From contig CANNZV010000946.1 of assembly GCA_947561585.1 (NCBI GenBank), positions 1-64,000 on the forward strand: a stretch of 64,000 nt of DNA, written 5' to 3'. A model generated the notes under the pieces. It was not told the DNA's origin. It saw only the letters and a list, made by a program, of their open reading frames with translations, and made no database searches. Source of the stretch: Caprella mutica (Eukaryota > Arthropoda > Malacostraca > Amphipoda > Caprellidae). Shown here in pieces: positions 49,322-61,000 of this stretch. Each line of letters starts with the position of its first letter. Position 1 is the first letter of the stretch. The translations under genes and the position numbers were made by a program.

Positions 49322-49567
49322 TGCAATTTAGTGATGAGTTAATCAGATTAAGAGTGAGGTGATGGTATCAGCACTCAGAGGTTTGTCACTAAAACACCCG
49401 ACTCAGCAGTTTGGAGAGAAATTCTCTGGGGGAATAATTATGGAGGCAGAATGAGACTACAAACTAAATTGTGTCTGCTGTAGAAATTAACTTCTGAAGT
49501 AAACAAAGTTAACCTTTCGAGTTATTAATTGTCGATTTGTGGACCTAAATTTTACTCAAAGTATAAC
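49322..49567. repeat. Dispersed repeat W, copy 1
   Basis: About 245 bp that match 60748-61000 in the same orientation at roughly 85% identity, including TGCAATTTAGTGATGAGTTA, GAGGTGATGGTATCAGCACT and GAAGTAAACAAAGTTAACCT. No open frame is shared by the two copies. It may be a mobile-element remnant. Confidence 0.85.
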
Positions 49568-49861
49568 ACTTTATAGTAATTATTGTCAGTCTGAGTCAAT
49601 ATTAGTACCTAAATTTGGTCTCAGCAGTTCGGAGTGACTCTACACTTCGAGGGAGTAGGAAGGAGACAACATTTATATTACTATTAAATAGAATAATATA
49701 CGAATGCCGTCACAAAAATGGTATCATTTTTCCTATATCCATTTTATGGAATCTGAAAAAAATCTATTTATGTAATAATTATTATCCCAGGCCCATTATT
49801 TATTCTAATATTTTTAACTGGCTGAAATAAAATGTAATTTAGTTATTACAACCATTTATTG

Positions 49862-49960
49862 AACTGATATCAGAATAATTCCATCGAATTAATGTCAGCT
49901 GCTTGCCAAGCGTATTAATAGGTTTGTGTAACGGACAGACAAAATATGCTCTTATTGTTA
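49862..49960 (+). repeat. Dispersed repeat Z, copy 3
   Basis: GATATCAGAATAATTCCAT, CAGCTGCTTGCC and GTAACGGACAGACA align with 22073-22155 and the inverse of 23690-23795. Confidence 0.5.
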
Positions 49961-50120
49961 TAATAATTCGTGTATATTTTATAGCATATCGATAGAATTT
50001 TAGAATAATATAGGGTTTCTCAAGAAGAAAGCAACAATGTCATTTATCCTAATTCTTATCCTAATTCCTAACCTGATTCTTAATGCAATTTTTCTTTCTC
50101 AAGAAGAAAGAAAAACACAA

Positions 50121-50275
50121 CTAGAGCAGACACTCGTACAGTTCATACCTTCGCCACCGCTTCAATCGATATTGACTGTGATATTGACCTTGACCTTTGA
50201 CCCGATCGCTCCCAAAATCTCAAAAGAGTTTTGGATAATGACTAATCGTACCACCAATTTTCACTAATTTTATGA
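50121..50275 (-). mobile_element. Helentron-like element, family B, copy 4 (partial)
   Basis: CTAG at 50121-50124, then a diverged hairpin, TACCTTCGCC and TTGACCTTGACCTTTGACCC. The 5' sub-terminus is missing. The 76-codon plus frame at 50037-50267 crosses it and is incidental. Confidence 0.65.
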
Positions 50276-50279
50276 TTGA

Positions 50280-52590
50280 TTATATTATTTATATTATTTC
50301 AAAAGGAACTAAAAATGTTCATTAGTTTTAGACTGGAAATCACTGATGATGGATTTTACTTTTTGAAACGATAGAGTTTATCGAAATTTCTTTAGAACAC
50401 TTAATGTGGTATTAACTAGAATAAACAGTATATATAAATTCAGGCATTTACAAATATATAAAATTTGAACCAAAAAAATAAACATTGGCAGTCAGGATCT
50501 AGGTAACTAAAAATGAACATTTCTTATATTTTACTGTTTATATTTATTAATATAATAATTTGTTTGCTGGAATGGAGTTGGTGTACGGAATATATATCAG
50601 ATATTTAACAAATCAGTGGAACACTCAATTTTGCATCATTTTTAAGATGAAAATCTTGCACTGGAAATATATTATGTAGAGCTGGAACATCTAGGAGCAT
50701 TGTCGACAAACTTGAGTTATGAATAAAAGAAAACAGGAAGTAGGAAACAGTGTACACCATTGCATAACTAATTATTAAGAGTATTATATTGAATTACTCT
50801 TCTGATTTACTTGATAAATAAGACTAAACATAAGTTATTTTCCTCTACATAATGAGAATTTATAACTAGTATACGTCAAATTAGTGCCAATTGTCACAAC
50901 ACTGATGAAAGTAATGTCTTATTCTTTACCAGTTTTAACAATGAGGTTTATTGGTCAATAGCTTAGAAGAACTTCAAAAATACTTCATTTTATAACAATA
51001 ACTATATAATAGATGTACTTTATTAGGACACATTCTAGAAATTATGCATCTTAATATAATAAAACAGCTGAGAAATTATGGCTAAATTTATTAATAATCA
51101 GTTGTACCGCTAGATGGCATTGGCACAGATTTTGGCAGAAATATTATGAACAAAAACGTAACAAACGCACGTTCAGAGCTTGACGTTTTAACCGCTAGAT
51201 GGCGTAATTAAGTATTTAACTAGATTTAATTATTTCTACACTTTTATAACTATATATAAATATATGCCTTGTATCTGAACGTACTATTTCTGTTACCTAG
51301 AAAATTTTTCTTTTATCCATCAAGTTTTTAACTAACAACGGACTCTTCATTGTATACCTTAAATTTGATACTTTCTGTAATGAGTTCAATAGAATGAAAT
51401 CTATGTAAAGAAACCATGAATCATAGTTAGCATTAGAGCCAATCAAAGGATACTTTTATAAGCAAATCTGATATTGACCTTCATAAGAATAAGACTAAAA
51501 GAGAGGTAGATCATGATTAATTCACTAAGTTGACATAAAACTCCTACCCGATGCCCAAAAGTCAGTCTTCAACCTCCATCTTCCATTCTTCTTCAAGATT
51601 AACTGCTTGGCCTGGTGCCATCAGCTAGATAATTGTAAAATTAGGAATTATTGCAGTCCAATTGACACCTATATAATGTTCTTCCAATGGGAAACCAGAA
51701 GATTATTTCTAAATACATCCCTGATATTAATAATACAGCTATATCTCAATAGCGCAGTTAATTTAGTTAATAACTATACAACCTACAAACCATTGAAGGA
51801 CAACTATAATCATTGATCGTCGGTGTTCGCTTAGCGATTAAAATTGAAGAATTTTTTACCAATAACGACCAATTCAATCAAAATTTACAAGAATTCAACA
51901 TTTGATAATAAATCGTCTTCTATCGGCAAATCTCTAAAAAAACAATTTTAAGTTTGATATTTTATTATAAAGTACGACTACTAACTAATAAATACGATGT
52001 TAAATGACCTTAAAAGACGCTATACCGATTACAAATTTACCGACTGAACATGCAAATGTTTAATAGCGAATTAACGGAATTTATAAACATACTTCACACG
52101 CTTCAATACGTTCATCACTCTCTTTTCATTACCAATTGGTAATTTCGTTGGAAGTATCCCCCTTATGGCTGTCATATCCAGTAACTTGTCCTGCTGGTAT
52201 TCCTTTGATAAGTTTTTTGCGTCCTTTGATCAATGTTCTGTCCAATAATGACCTGTAATATTATCCAAAGAGTTGCCAATAATGGGAAATGTGATTTACT
52301 GACAAAATACTCACCAGAGTTACATTCTCGAAAAATGACATTGAAAAAAAAAAATATCCTAATAGGAAATTTGGATCATTTCGTCAATATGACAACAATT
52401 TATTACTTTATAATAATTAAAATTTAATTTAAAATATGGAATACTGTCATTACCAGGTGTCTAATTCTCTATAAATTTTAACTTTAATTATTCATATCTT
52501 TAATATTGTCCCACAATTTTGTTAAATGGTACTCAATTACCGGATGAAAATTTTCATACGACTATTTTATATATTTTTTAATCATTGCTA
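50280..52590. other. Non-coding stretch
   Basis: No gene recognised. Two direct copies of ACCGCTAGATGGC lie at 51106-51118 and 51191-51203. Confidence 0.45.
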
Positions 52591-52841
52591 TAATAACCTT
52601 CGAAAAATTGTGGAAGGTTATGTTTATTTATTTTAATTTGGTTATTGAAAAGGAATGGTAATCTAGTTATTCGAACAACTCAAGTAGATTCAACCAAATT
52701 GCCTGAAATTAGTTGGTCAATTGGTTATTACCCAGGAACTATTTAGTTAGATTCTGGGAGTGATCCGGTCGCAGGTCAAGCTCACTAAAAAGTTGAAGTC
52801 GATTGAAGCGATGGTGAAGGTAAACGCGCTCTATGTTTTAG
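52591..52841 (+). mobile_element. Helentron-like element, family B, copy 5 (diverged)
   Basis: Begins TAATAACCTTCGAAAAATTG and ends ATGGTGAAGGTAAACGCGCT, then CTATGTTTTAG, where the usual CTAG has become TTAG. It keeps one interior unit (TGATCCGGTCGCAGGTCAAG). Confidence 0.65.
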
Positions 52842-52949
52842 TTTTGATTGTAAATGTAATATACCAATGTAATTTTCATTTGTGTAGATTTATGTAGCTG
52901 TTTACAATCCTGCAATAGGTAATAAAAAATAAACAATGAGGTCCGAGTC

Positions 52950-53035
52950 GTTTGACATATCCACATTTTCGATCTTCCAAGCATAAGCGTAACATATGAT
53001 AAAATTTGGGACTGCTCGATCACTCAGAACACGCA
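52950..53035. mobile_element. MITE family V, second copy
   Basis: CCACATTTTCGATC and the inverse TGATAAAATTTGGG with flanking CGATCACTCAGAAC match the arms of 35690-35890. Here the loop is shorter. The four overlapping 60-72-codon frames on both strands at 53006-53260 have no supporting features. Confidence 0.45.
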
Positions 53036-53589
53036 TTCGGTTTATTGTCTATTTGCAATGTGTTCAAAAACAAGGTTAACAATATTTCTTGGAGAAAATT
53101 TATCCAATATAATAGGAAAATGTGGCCTAATAATTGGACAATTTTTATTCTGCGGTATGGCTTCTTTAATATACAAAAATTTTGTTGGAGATATGACAAA
53201 CCAAAGATCGGGTATAAATAAAGCCACCTTGCCCCCATAAAACAGACCGCTAACCCACACTTAAGTCAAGGATTAAGGATATAAAACTATAACTATCAAT
53301 AGACAGAAGACAGAAAGTTGCTTCTGGTGATTCTTTTTTGATGGATTTTTCCGTGATGATTTTTTCTGCGGCGTAATTTTCTACTCAAGTTCATTTTTCC
53401 TGATATTATATATTAGTACATTCAGATCTATTTGAAGATGTATCATAATACATGCAAGAACAAGATAATCAATCCTGTTGTTTTCGGAATATTCCGTTCT
53501 GAAATCCTTCAGATCAATTCGTTGTCTTTCCCCTCATTTATTTGTGCCAAATTAGATCGCTTGGCAATCCTTTGATGTCATAATGAGGT

Positions 53590-53975
53590 GATAGAAGTGA
53601 TATTATAGGAGTGATAGGAGTGATAGTAGTGATAGCAGTGATAGGAGTGAATACGAGTGATAGAAGTGATATCAGTGATAGCAGTGATATCAGTGATAGC
53701 AGTGATAGGAGTGATAGCAGTGATAGGAGTGAATACGAGTGATAGAAGTGATATCAGTGATAGCAGTGATAGCAGTGATAGCAGTGATAGGAGTGAATAA
53801 GAGTGATAGAAGTGATATCAGTGAATGGGAATGAAAGAAGTGATATCAGTGAATGGGAATGAAAGAAGTGATAGAAGTGATAGCAGTGATATCAGTGATA
53901 GGAGTAATAGGAGTGAATGGGAGTGATAGAAGTGATATCAGTGATAGGAGTGATAGGAGTGATTGCAGTGGCAGT
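53590..53975. repeat. 9-bp minisatellite with longer period
   Basis: Units of the type GATAGCAGT, GATAGGAGT, GATATCAGT and GAATACGAGT. A block (GGAGTGAATACGAGTGATAG) recurs about every 90 bp, so several layers of duplication are present. Confidence 0.93.
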
Positions 53976-54117
53976 AGTGGTTTTGATCTCAACTGCTCAA
54001 TATGAAACTATATAGAACACATAGGGAATGCTCGGTGGTTTTTGAAAATGATCACTATCAACAAAACACGGTAAACATGTGTGAATTAATTGCCTCATTT
54101 TCCATATTATGTAAAAT

Positions 54118-54195
54118 TTTAATAATATGTATTAACTGTAAATACATATTGTACGAATATTCTTCATTGTAAGAGGTAATCCCTTGTGGATATAT
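54118..54195. repeat. Single diverged monomer of the 71-bp repeat
   Basis: ATTAACTGTAAATACATATT, GTACGAATATTCTTCA and GTAATCCCTTGTGG align to the 23218-23540 unit, 31 kb away. Confidence 0.6.
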
Positions 54196-54199
54196 TATC

Positions 54200-55260
54200 T
54201 ATTATTCCACCAAATAAACAAAAATAATATTTTAGAATCTTGAAAGCTGTTATGCAATCTGTACACCATTTTTAAAATCATGTGGTTTAAAAAAACATTC
54301 ATATAAATGAAATTAATACTAAACCTAATTGCCTAACAATTAAACATTTATCTCCTAAGAACAGAAGAAATGTTCTTTTTTTTCTGTTCGGACAAACCGC
54401 TTCAACTGCCGATAATTTAGTCTCCATCGACCGAGCCATTCGTCTTAGTCCCCAGAAACTAAACACCCATTCATCCCTCCTCTCAACTCTTCGCATTGAG
54501 ATTACATTGATTTCTGTCTTCCTAGGAGTACTTTGCAAATTGCCAGCAAAAGAAGAAATATGTGCGGGACGGAAATAGCAGATAAGAGTAAATCCACCCA
54601 TGTGATCTACGTGAACAGATGACAATGTGAGTACTTCAGTCGGGGGGAATTAAGGTGGGGGTTTAGGAGATTAGCAAAGGCAGCTGTAAAATCATCTATG
54701 GCCCAACATGACGATACATAGTGTGTTTGCACTTCAATTTCAGTTGGAAAAATCTGGTATCAGCATTCATTGAAATATATTTTTTTTATAAATATTAATA
54801 CTTTTATAGTCGTGTATCATATCATAATTTGTTTTAATATTTAATAATTATAAAATATAAATTTAATCAAATGTAAACAGTGAAATAAATATTATATATA
54901 GTGAAAATCATAGAATTTTAAAAACGAAATTCTAATCCTCTTTTCAATGAAAGTATCTAATTATTACTCAATAATTAGAATTCAATCATGAGTAAATTTT
55001 CGGCGTATGAAAAACTATGATTAACTCAATAATCACTCTTTTCACAGTTTCAAAAATCATTATTAACTAATGTGAGCAAGTTATTATTAATGAAGAGTAC
55101 GACCCATTTAATGACGTGGTACGGTATTGGCATTTCATTCCCTCGGTGCTGTTCAGTATACTTCATTATGCAGCTAATCAATTCAATCATTCATTGGTAT
55201 TTTAATTAAATCTCTAGGGAGTAAAAAAATGGAGGATGTTACAGTGTGGGTAATGATTAA
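54200..55260. other. Non-coding stretch, with one GC-richer patch
   Basis: The minus frame at 54299-54625 (108 codons) lies in a GC-richer patch. It is basic and has no motif I know, so I do not call a gene. Confidence 0.4.
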
Positions 55261-55264
55261 GCAA

Positions 55265-55965
55265 TGGTATGGTAACGATACCATACAGTAGTGGTAGTGA
55301 TACCATACAGCAGTGGTAGTGATACCATACAGTAGTGGTAACAATACCATACAGTAGTGGTAGCGATACCATACAGTAGTGGTAACGATACCATACAGTA
55401 GTGGTAACGATACCATACAGTAGTGGTAGTGATACCATACAGTAGTGGTAGTGATTCCATACAGTAGTGGTAACGATACCATACAGTAGTGGTAACGATA
55501 CCATACAGTAGTGGTAGTGATACCATACAGTAGTGGTAGTGATACCATACAGTGGTGGTAACGATACCATAAAGTAGTGGTAACGATACCATACAGTAGT
55601 GGAAACGATACCATACAGTAATGGTAGTGATACCATACAGTAGTGGTAACGATACCATACAGTAGTGGTAACGATACCATACAGTAGTGGTAACGATACC
55701 ATTCAGTAGTGGTAACGATACCATACAGTAGTGGTAACGATACCATACAGTAGTGGTAACGATACCATACAGTAGTAGTAACGATACCATACAGTAGTGG
55801 TAGCGATACCATACAGTAGTGGTAGCGATTCCATGCAGTAGTGGAAACGATACCATACAGTAGTAGTAACGATACCATACAGTAGTGGTAGCGATACCAT
55901 ACAGTAGTGGTATAGCGATACCATACAGTAGTGGTAGTGATACCATACAGTAGTGGTATCGGTAC
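55265..55965. repeat. 22-bp minisatellite, about 32 units
   Basis: The unit is CGATACCATACAGTAGTGGT plus AA, with AACG, AGCG and AGTG variants. On the minus strand the unit has no stop in any phase, and because 22 is not divisible by 3 each frame cycles through all phases. All three frames are therefore open (261, 229 and 162 codons) without any gene. Confidence 0.95.
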
Positions 55966-55969
55966 CATT

Positions 55970-57533
55970 TAATATAATACCACTATAACTTATAATTTCA
56001 GTCTATTGCATAGAAGATTTTTTCAAAAAAATATAATTTTTATAATACGAAAACTGGATAATTATTGATAATTATTATCACATTATCAATATATTGGAAA
56101 AAGTGGTCCTAAAATATTAATTGTTTTTCACGATTATGAATATTTATTGAAATTTCCTAATTTTTGGTCTTTTATTCAAGCATATACATTTACTCTGTTA
56201 ATTTTTATCCAGTTATGTTCCTGAATAAAGAAAAAAAGATAGTTTTTGTAAACTCTTTTTCAAAGAAGAATGTATTCCTCTAGAAAATACTTCTATAAAT
56301 AATTTTCAGTCCGTAAAATATTTTCACGTCTTGATTTAGTTATGGACAGAATTTAATACTGTAGATAGCAATGGAATGTATTGTAATATAAATTTAAATT
56401 AATCTGCTAAAGCCATTTAAACAATTTGCAATATTCTTGCCTACTTTCACACTAAATAACCTGATGTAGATGACTTCCTTCGTGTATGTTTTTTTGGAAC
56501 TGTGCCATTTACCCGACCAGAAAGTTATGGTGGGGCCATAGAAGATATATTAATCACTTTTCTGATTATATTCTATATAATTACCTTTCAATGTGCTTAA
56601 ATAATATATAATTTAAATTCAAACTATTTGTTTGTAATTTTCAAAATTCATCATTTTTATAACCTATATTTCAATGAACTGTAAAAAAGAAATTTAAGGG
56701 TGAATTTTACTGAAACTATCTAATAGAATAATAAAGATATATTTATCACAGTAAATAAATAGAATAGTATGCTAAGTTTCGAATTCATTGACGGTGAACT
56801 TGATCCATTCTTCAGAAACGATGTAAACAAATGACAGAGAGTGTCAAATATTATAAATATTATCAGTTGAATAGAGTGTAAAACGTGATAAAAACAATTC
56901 TATGCAAGTTAATTTCCATGAAAATGCACAATTTACTGAATAATAGCACATTTTTTATTTAAAAACAAATGGAAAATATTTTGTGTGACGTCACTCATAA
57001 TATTTTCGGATGTTCCAATATTGTACTTAGTATACTTCTCTATTAATTTACTGTGATATTTATCACCTATACCACGTCCATTCAACTTAATCCAAACACG
57101 CTATAAATTAAAGCTGAGTTGAACATGTCCACAGCTTTGCTTCAGAACCAAACAACAAACAACAAACAACAAACAACATACTCAATAAATAAATAAACCC
57201 ATGGATAATAATTGTGAGCAATGAAATACATCTCCATTCATGATCCTTTTGACAAGTTTGCTCTTTTGTCCTCTTGTTTGGCAGTTTGAAAGGAAGTTAC
57301 TTTTTCGCTGTAATTTGAATTTACTGATGCCAGACCAGCAAATAGAAAAGTTCCTAACATTTATGATATTCTATTCAGTATTCTGAATTGTATTTATTTT
57401 AGTGAATGTACCACCTGGAATATTTGTTATAATTCCCACAATCGATAAAAATTATTGTAATACAGGAAAATCGATGATTTTGAATGATCCTCACTAAATC
57501 TTCTATGCCCCCACATTGATTTTCTGTCAGGGA
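55970..57533. other. Non-coding stretch
   Basis: AT-rich. A short (CAAA)n-type run (AACAAACAACAAAC) lies at 57151-57178, a TGACGTCA palindrome at 56986-56993, and recurrent CTTCTATGGCCCC motifs at 56524-56546 and 57498-57515. Confidence 0.45.
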
Positions 57534-58551
57534 GTTAAAATGTTAAGTTTATATCACCTTCTCATAGTTTACAAACTGTATAAGAGTTAAAATGTTAAGT
57601 TTATTTCACCTTCTCATAGTTTACAAACTGTATAAGAGTTAAAATGTTAAGTTTATCTCACCTTCTCATAGTTTACAAACTGTATAAGAGTTAAAATGTT
57701 AAGTTTATTTCACCTTCCCATAGTTTACAAACTGTATAAGAGTTAAAATGTTAAGTTTATCTCACCTTCTCATAGTTTACAAACTGTATAAGAGTTTAAA
57801 TGTTAAGTTTATTTCACCTTCTCATAGTTTACAAACTGTATAAGAGTTAAAATGTTAAGTTTATATCACCTTCTCATAGTTTACAAACTGTATAAGAGTT
57901 AAAATGTTAAGTTTATTTCACCTTCTCATAGTTTACAAACTGTATATGAGTTAAAATGTTAAGTTTATTTCACCTTCCCATAGTTTACAAACTGTATAAG
58001 AGTTAATATGTTAAGTTTATCTCACCTTCTCATAGTTTACAAACTGTATATGAGTTAAAATGTTAAGTTTATTTCACCTTCTCATAGTTTACAAACTGTA
58101 TAAGAGGTAAAATGTTAAGTTTATTTCACCTTCTCATAGTTTACAAACTGTATAAGAGTTAAAATGTTAAGTTTATCTCACCTTCTCATAGTTTACAAAC
58201 TGTATAAGAGTTAAAATGTTAAGTTTATTTCACCTTCTCATAGTTTACAAACTGTATAAGAGTTAAAATATTAAGTTTATTTCACCTTCTCATAGTTTAC
58301 AAACTGTATAAGAGTTAAAATGTTAAGTTTATTTCACCTTCTCATAGTTTACAAACTGTATAAGAGGTAAAATGTTAGGTTTAATTCATTCAAGTAGATT
58401 TAAAGTAACTAATTTATATTTCTGCTGACTTCTGCATTTTCTGCGGTGAATTTCAATTCTGGTGAAATTGAGAAGAGTTTGTGGTTCTACAGGAGAAAAT
58501 ATTTTGAGAAATGAACAATTCGAGTGGAAAGAAAACAATTATTTGTATTGT
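57534..58551. repeat. Dispersed repeat Y, copy 2, with 52-bp minisatellite (about 16 units)
   Basis: The unit is GTTAAAATGTTAAGTTTATT, TCACCTTCTCATAGTTTACA and AACTGTATAAGA, followed by the flank to 58551 (GATTTAAAGTAACTAATTTA, GGTGAATTTCAATTCTGGTG). The whole is the reverse complement of 21200-21595, with about four times as many units. Minor variants (TATCTCACC, CTTCCCATAG, TATATGAG) recur, giving a partial higher-order pattern of about 364-416 bp. Confidence 0.95.
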
Positions 58552-58908
58552 GAACTATTGAACTTTTGTTGACATTTAATTTAAAAATTAATATAATTCT
58601 GCCATTGAATTTATTAATTAATAAAACATTTTAAATATTACAAATATTAGAAGAAATTTTTATTATTCACTTATTTTCTGAGGAGAAAACATAATAAAAC
58701 TATATTTTCATTCAATAAACATGTTCTATATTTAGATACAAGAACAATAAATATAATCCCTAACATGTTATAACTACTATCTCAAGTTAAAGCCCAAACA
58801 TGTTACAAATGTCTCAAAGAAATCCTTACATGTTTGCATGATTTTTCTTCGAAAGTCGATGCAATAACTAAATCATTCTTTTTCCAGAGCACATTTTCCT
58901 ATTTTGGC

Positions 58909-59047
58909 GCAGGAACACCGAGCAAACTGTTCTTCATCTCCAGTTGTAATTTGCTAACTTGGGAGTAAAATGCAAACCAAAAGTGCTTTGTTCGGGACAC
59001 AGTTGATGTTTCTTGGCAAAAATCAAGAGAGAACAACCAGGTCTATG
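58909..59047. repeat. Dispersed repeat X, copy 2
   Basis: Same orientation as 20697-20836 and nearly identical. It lies about 360 bp from repeat Y copy 2, as in the first locus, although Y is inverted relative to X here. Confidence 0.85.
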
Positions 59048-59126
59048 ATGTATCTTGTTGTTCGTATTGACTATAGAATAACTTCAAGCTACTCAGACAC
59101 TTATTAAGGCTCGCAGTAATTGGAAA

Positions 59127-59169
59127 GTGGGGGTTAACATAGGCATTAACCCCCACCTATGGGGGTTAA
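59127..59169. repeat. Competing hairpins
   Basis: GTGGGGGTTAA-CATAGGCA-TTAACCCCCAC is a perfect 11-bp stem. TTAACCCCC can pair instead with the following GGGGGTTAA around the loop ACCTAT. The shared middle arm allows two exclusive folds. Confidence 0.75.
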
Positions 59170-59997
59170 GACAATATGCTTTCAAAATCATCGATCCTGA
59201 AAATAGTATTGAATCAGCAGTATTGAATCGTTCTAAACCAGTGGTTTATAGTATTCGATATCATTTCATTTCGTCTATCATATTCTAAAAATATCGATTA
59301 TTTTTATACAATTCGTCACAACCCGAGTCCTGATAGGTTATACATAAATTTCGAAATGTTAGATTGGTTAATTTGGACTATCCGGTAATTGAGAACCTAA
59401 ATTGAGATAGACAATAAAGACAACATTCTACAATCATCTCTTAGAACAAACAGTCAATAAATAGAGACTACTGTATGCAGTTGAGTATATAAATATTCAT
59501 TGGAAACCGGTATAGCCGGTACAGTGATCCGAATTAATGCAGTGTGGAGCAAGCGTTGCTAGATCTCTGATCACTATTCAGAATAGCAATTCAAACTCTG
59601 CCCAATTCAGAGGATATACCCTGAAGCAATCGAAAGCGTGTTTGCAGTCTCTATCCTTATGTTAGACAATCATGTTCAAAGGAACTCCAATCAGGGCCAA
59701 GACTATTCACCAAAGAAATGACCGTTGTAGAAACCAGTTTCTTCATATTTCATTACATGTTTTCATAATGTTAGTTCAGTAGAATTCCTCTATAATGAAC
59801 CAAAGATAGGTCACTATAGGAGTCTAGAGATATATTGAAAATTGCAAGCCATTTTAGGAAAGACTTAACAAAATATGTTAAATTTGAAAAAAATATGGAT
59901 ACATACTTTATTTCTCAATATTCAACTAATCAGTGTCGAAAATGCGGAACTGTTCAATAATCCATAACTCGTCCAGAGGTTCACATAATTATATGAG

Positions 59998-60035
59998 GTG
60001 TACAGTACTGTAGAATCTTCTACAGTACTGTACAC
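59998..60035. repeat. Perfect 17-bp-stem hairpin
   Basis: GTGTACAGTACTGTAGA-ATCT-TCTACAGTACTGTACAC. Each arm also contains the self-complementary TACAGTACTGTA. Confidence 0.85.
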
Positions 60036-60213
60036 TCCTACTACAATAATTTATTGTTTAAATTACTCAATGTAGAATTTCATTTAATATAGCTTTATTT
60101 CCAGGAACAAGCTAGCTAGGAGATGTATGATTTTTGTACTTTCTAAGCAACGAACGTCAGGAATTTATTGGATCGCAATTACTTATTGTATTCAATCCAA
60201 ACCATAGTTGGTT

Positions 60214-60239
60214 TGTGTGTGTGTGTGTGTGTGTGTGTG
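60214..60239. repeat. (GT)n microsatellite
   Basis: About 13 GT units. Confidence 0.95.
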
Positions 60240-60638
60240 GTGATTCATCACCCCCTTTCTATTAATAATGTAGGGAGCTTCTGGAGATTCCATCACTTTT
60301 TAAGTTAGGAATGAGTATTACTATCGTTGATTAATTCGTGATAGTTAATGAAATGGAATCAAAGGAAAAATGTACAAAACATGGAACTGGAATTGCCAGG
60401 TTTTATGATAAGGTAAATATCCTAGATAGCTTACATCAAATTAATCTCGTATTGATTAAAATATTCGCCAAACGATAAAATCAACGTTGTATTGAACGAC
60501 AAATACGGTATCCAACATTATTGAAAAAAGAGATAATCGTTCAATGGGATTCTTTACAAAACGAAAAATGTCTGCAGCAGGAATAAATAAATGTAAAATT
60601 TAGCATGAGTGAAAGTTCTAAATGGTTGATAGATCCAT

Positions 60639-60672
60639 TATCATTTTGAGTGGTACAACACTCAAAATGATA
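60639..60672. repeat. Perfect 14-bp-stem hairpin
   Basis: TATCATTTTGAGTG-GTACAA-CACTCAAAATGATA with no mismatch. The surrounding 59170-60747 stretch shows no gene. Confidence 0.8.
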
Positions 60673-60747
60673 GATAGCTCCTATAACCTTGTTCACCTTT
60701 CAATCTCTTAATTTTTCACAGTTTCACTCCCCTAGACAAGAGAATCT

Positions 60748-61000
60748 CTGCAATTTAGTGATGAGTTAATCAGATTAAGAGTGAGGTGATGGTATCAGCA
60801 CTCAGAGGTTTGTCACTAGAAACACCTGACTCAGCAGTTTGGAGAGAGACTCTCTCTAGGGGAATATGGAGGCAAAGTGAGACTTAGCTACAAATTGAAT
60901 TGTGTCATCTGTAAGAATTGCCTTCTGAAGTAAACAAAGTTAACCTTTCGGGTTATTAATTATTGTCAGTATGTGTACTGGAACATTTTGCTCAAAGTAT
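60748..61000. repeat. Dispersed repeat W, copy 2
   Basis: Matches 49322-49567 in the same orientation; small indels (GTCACTAGAAACACC against GTCACTAAAACACC) separate the copies. Confidence 0.85.

Noticed and set aside
53006..53260. Four overlapping 60-72-codon frames on both strands
   Set aside because: No motif or splice context; two strands open together in a short stretch is expected by chance in AT-rich DNA.
54299..54625. 108-codon minus-strand frame in a GC-richer patch
   Set aside because: Basic, low-complexity-free sequence but no recognisable domain, promoter or paralogue; not enough to call a gene.
57534..58380. CRISPR-like array of regular repeats
   Set aside because: The units are contiguous 52-bp tandem repeats without unique spacers, in eukaryotic DNA.
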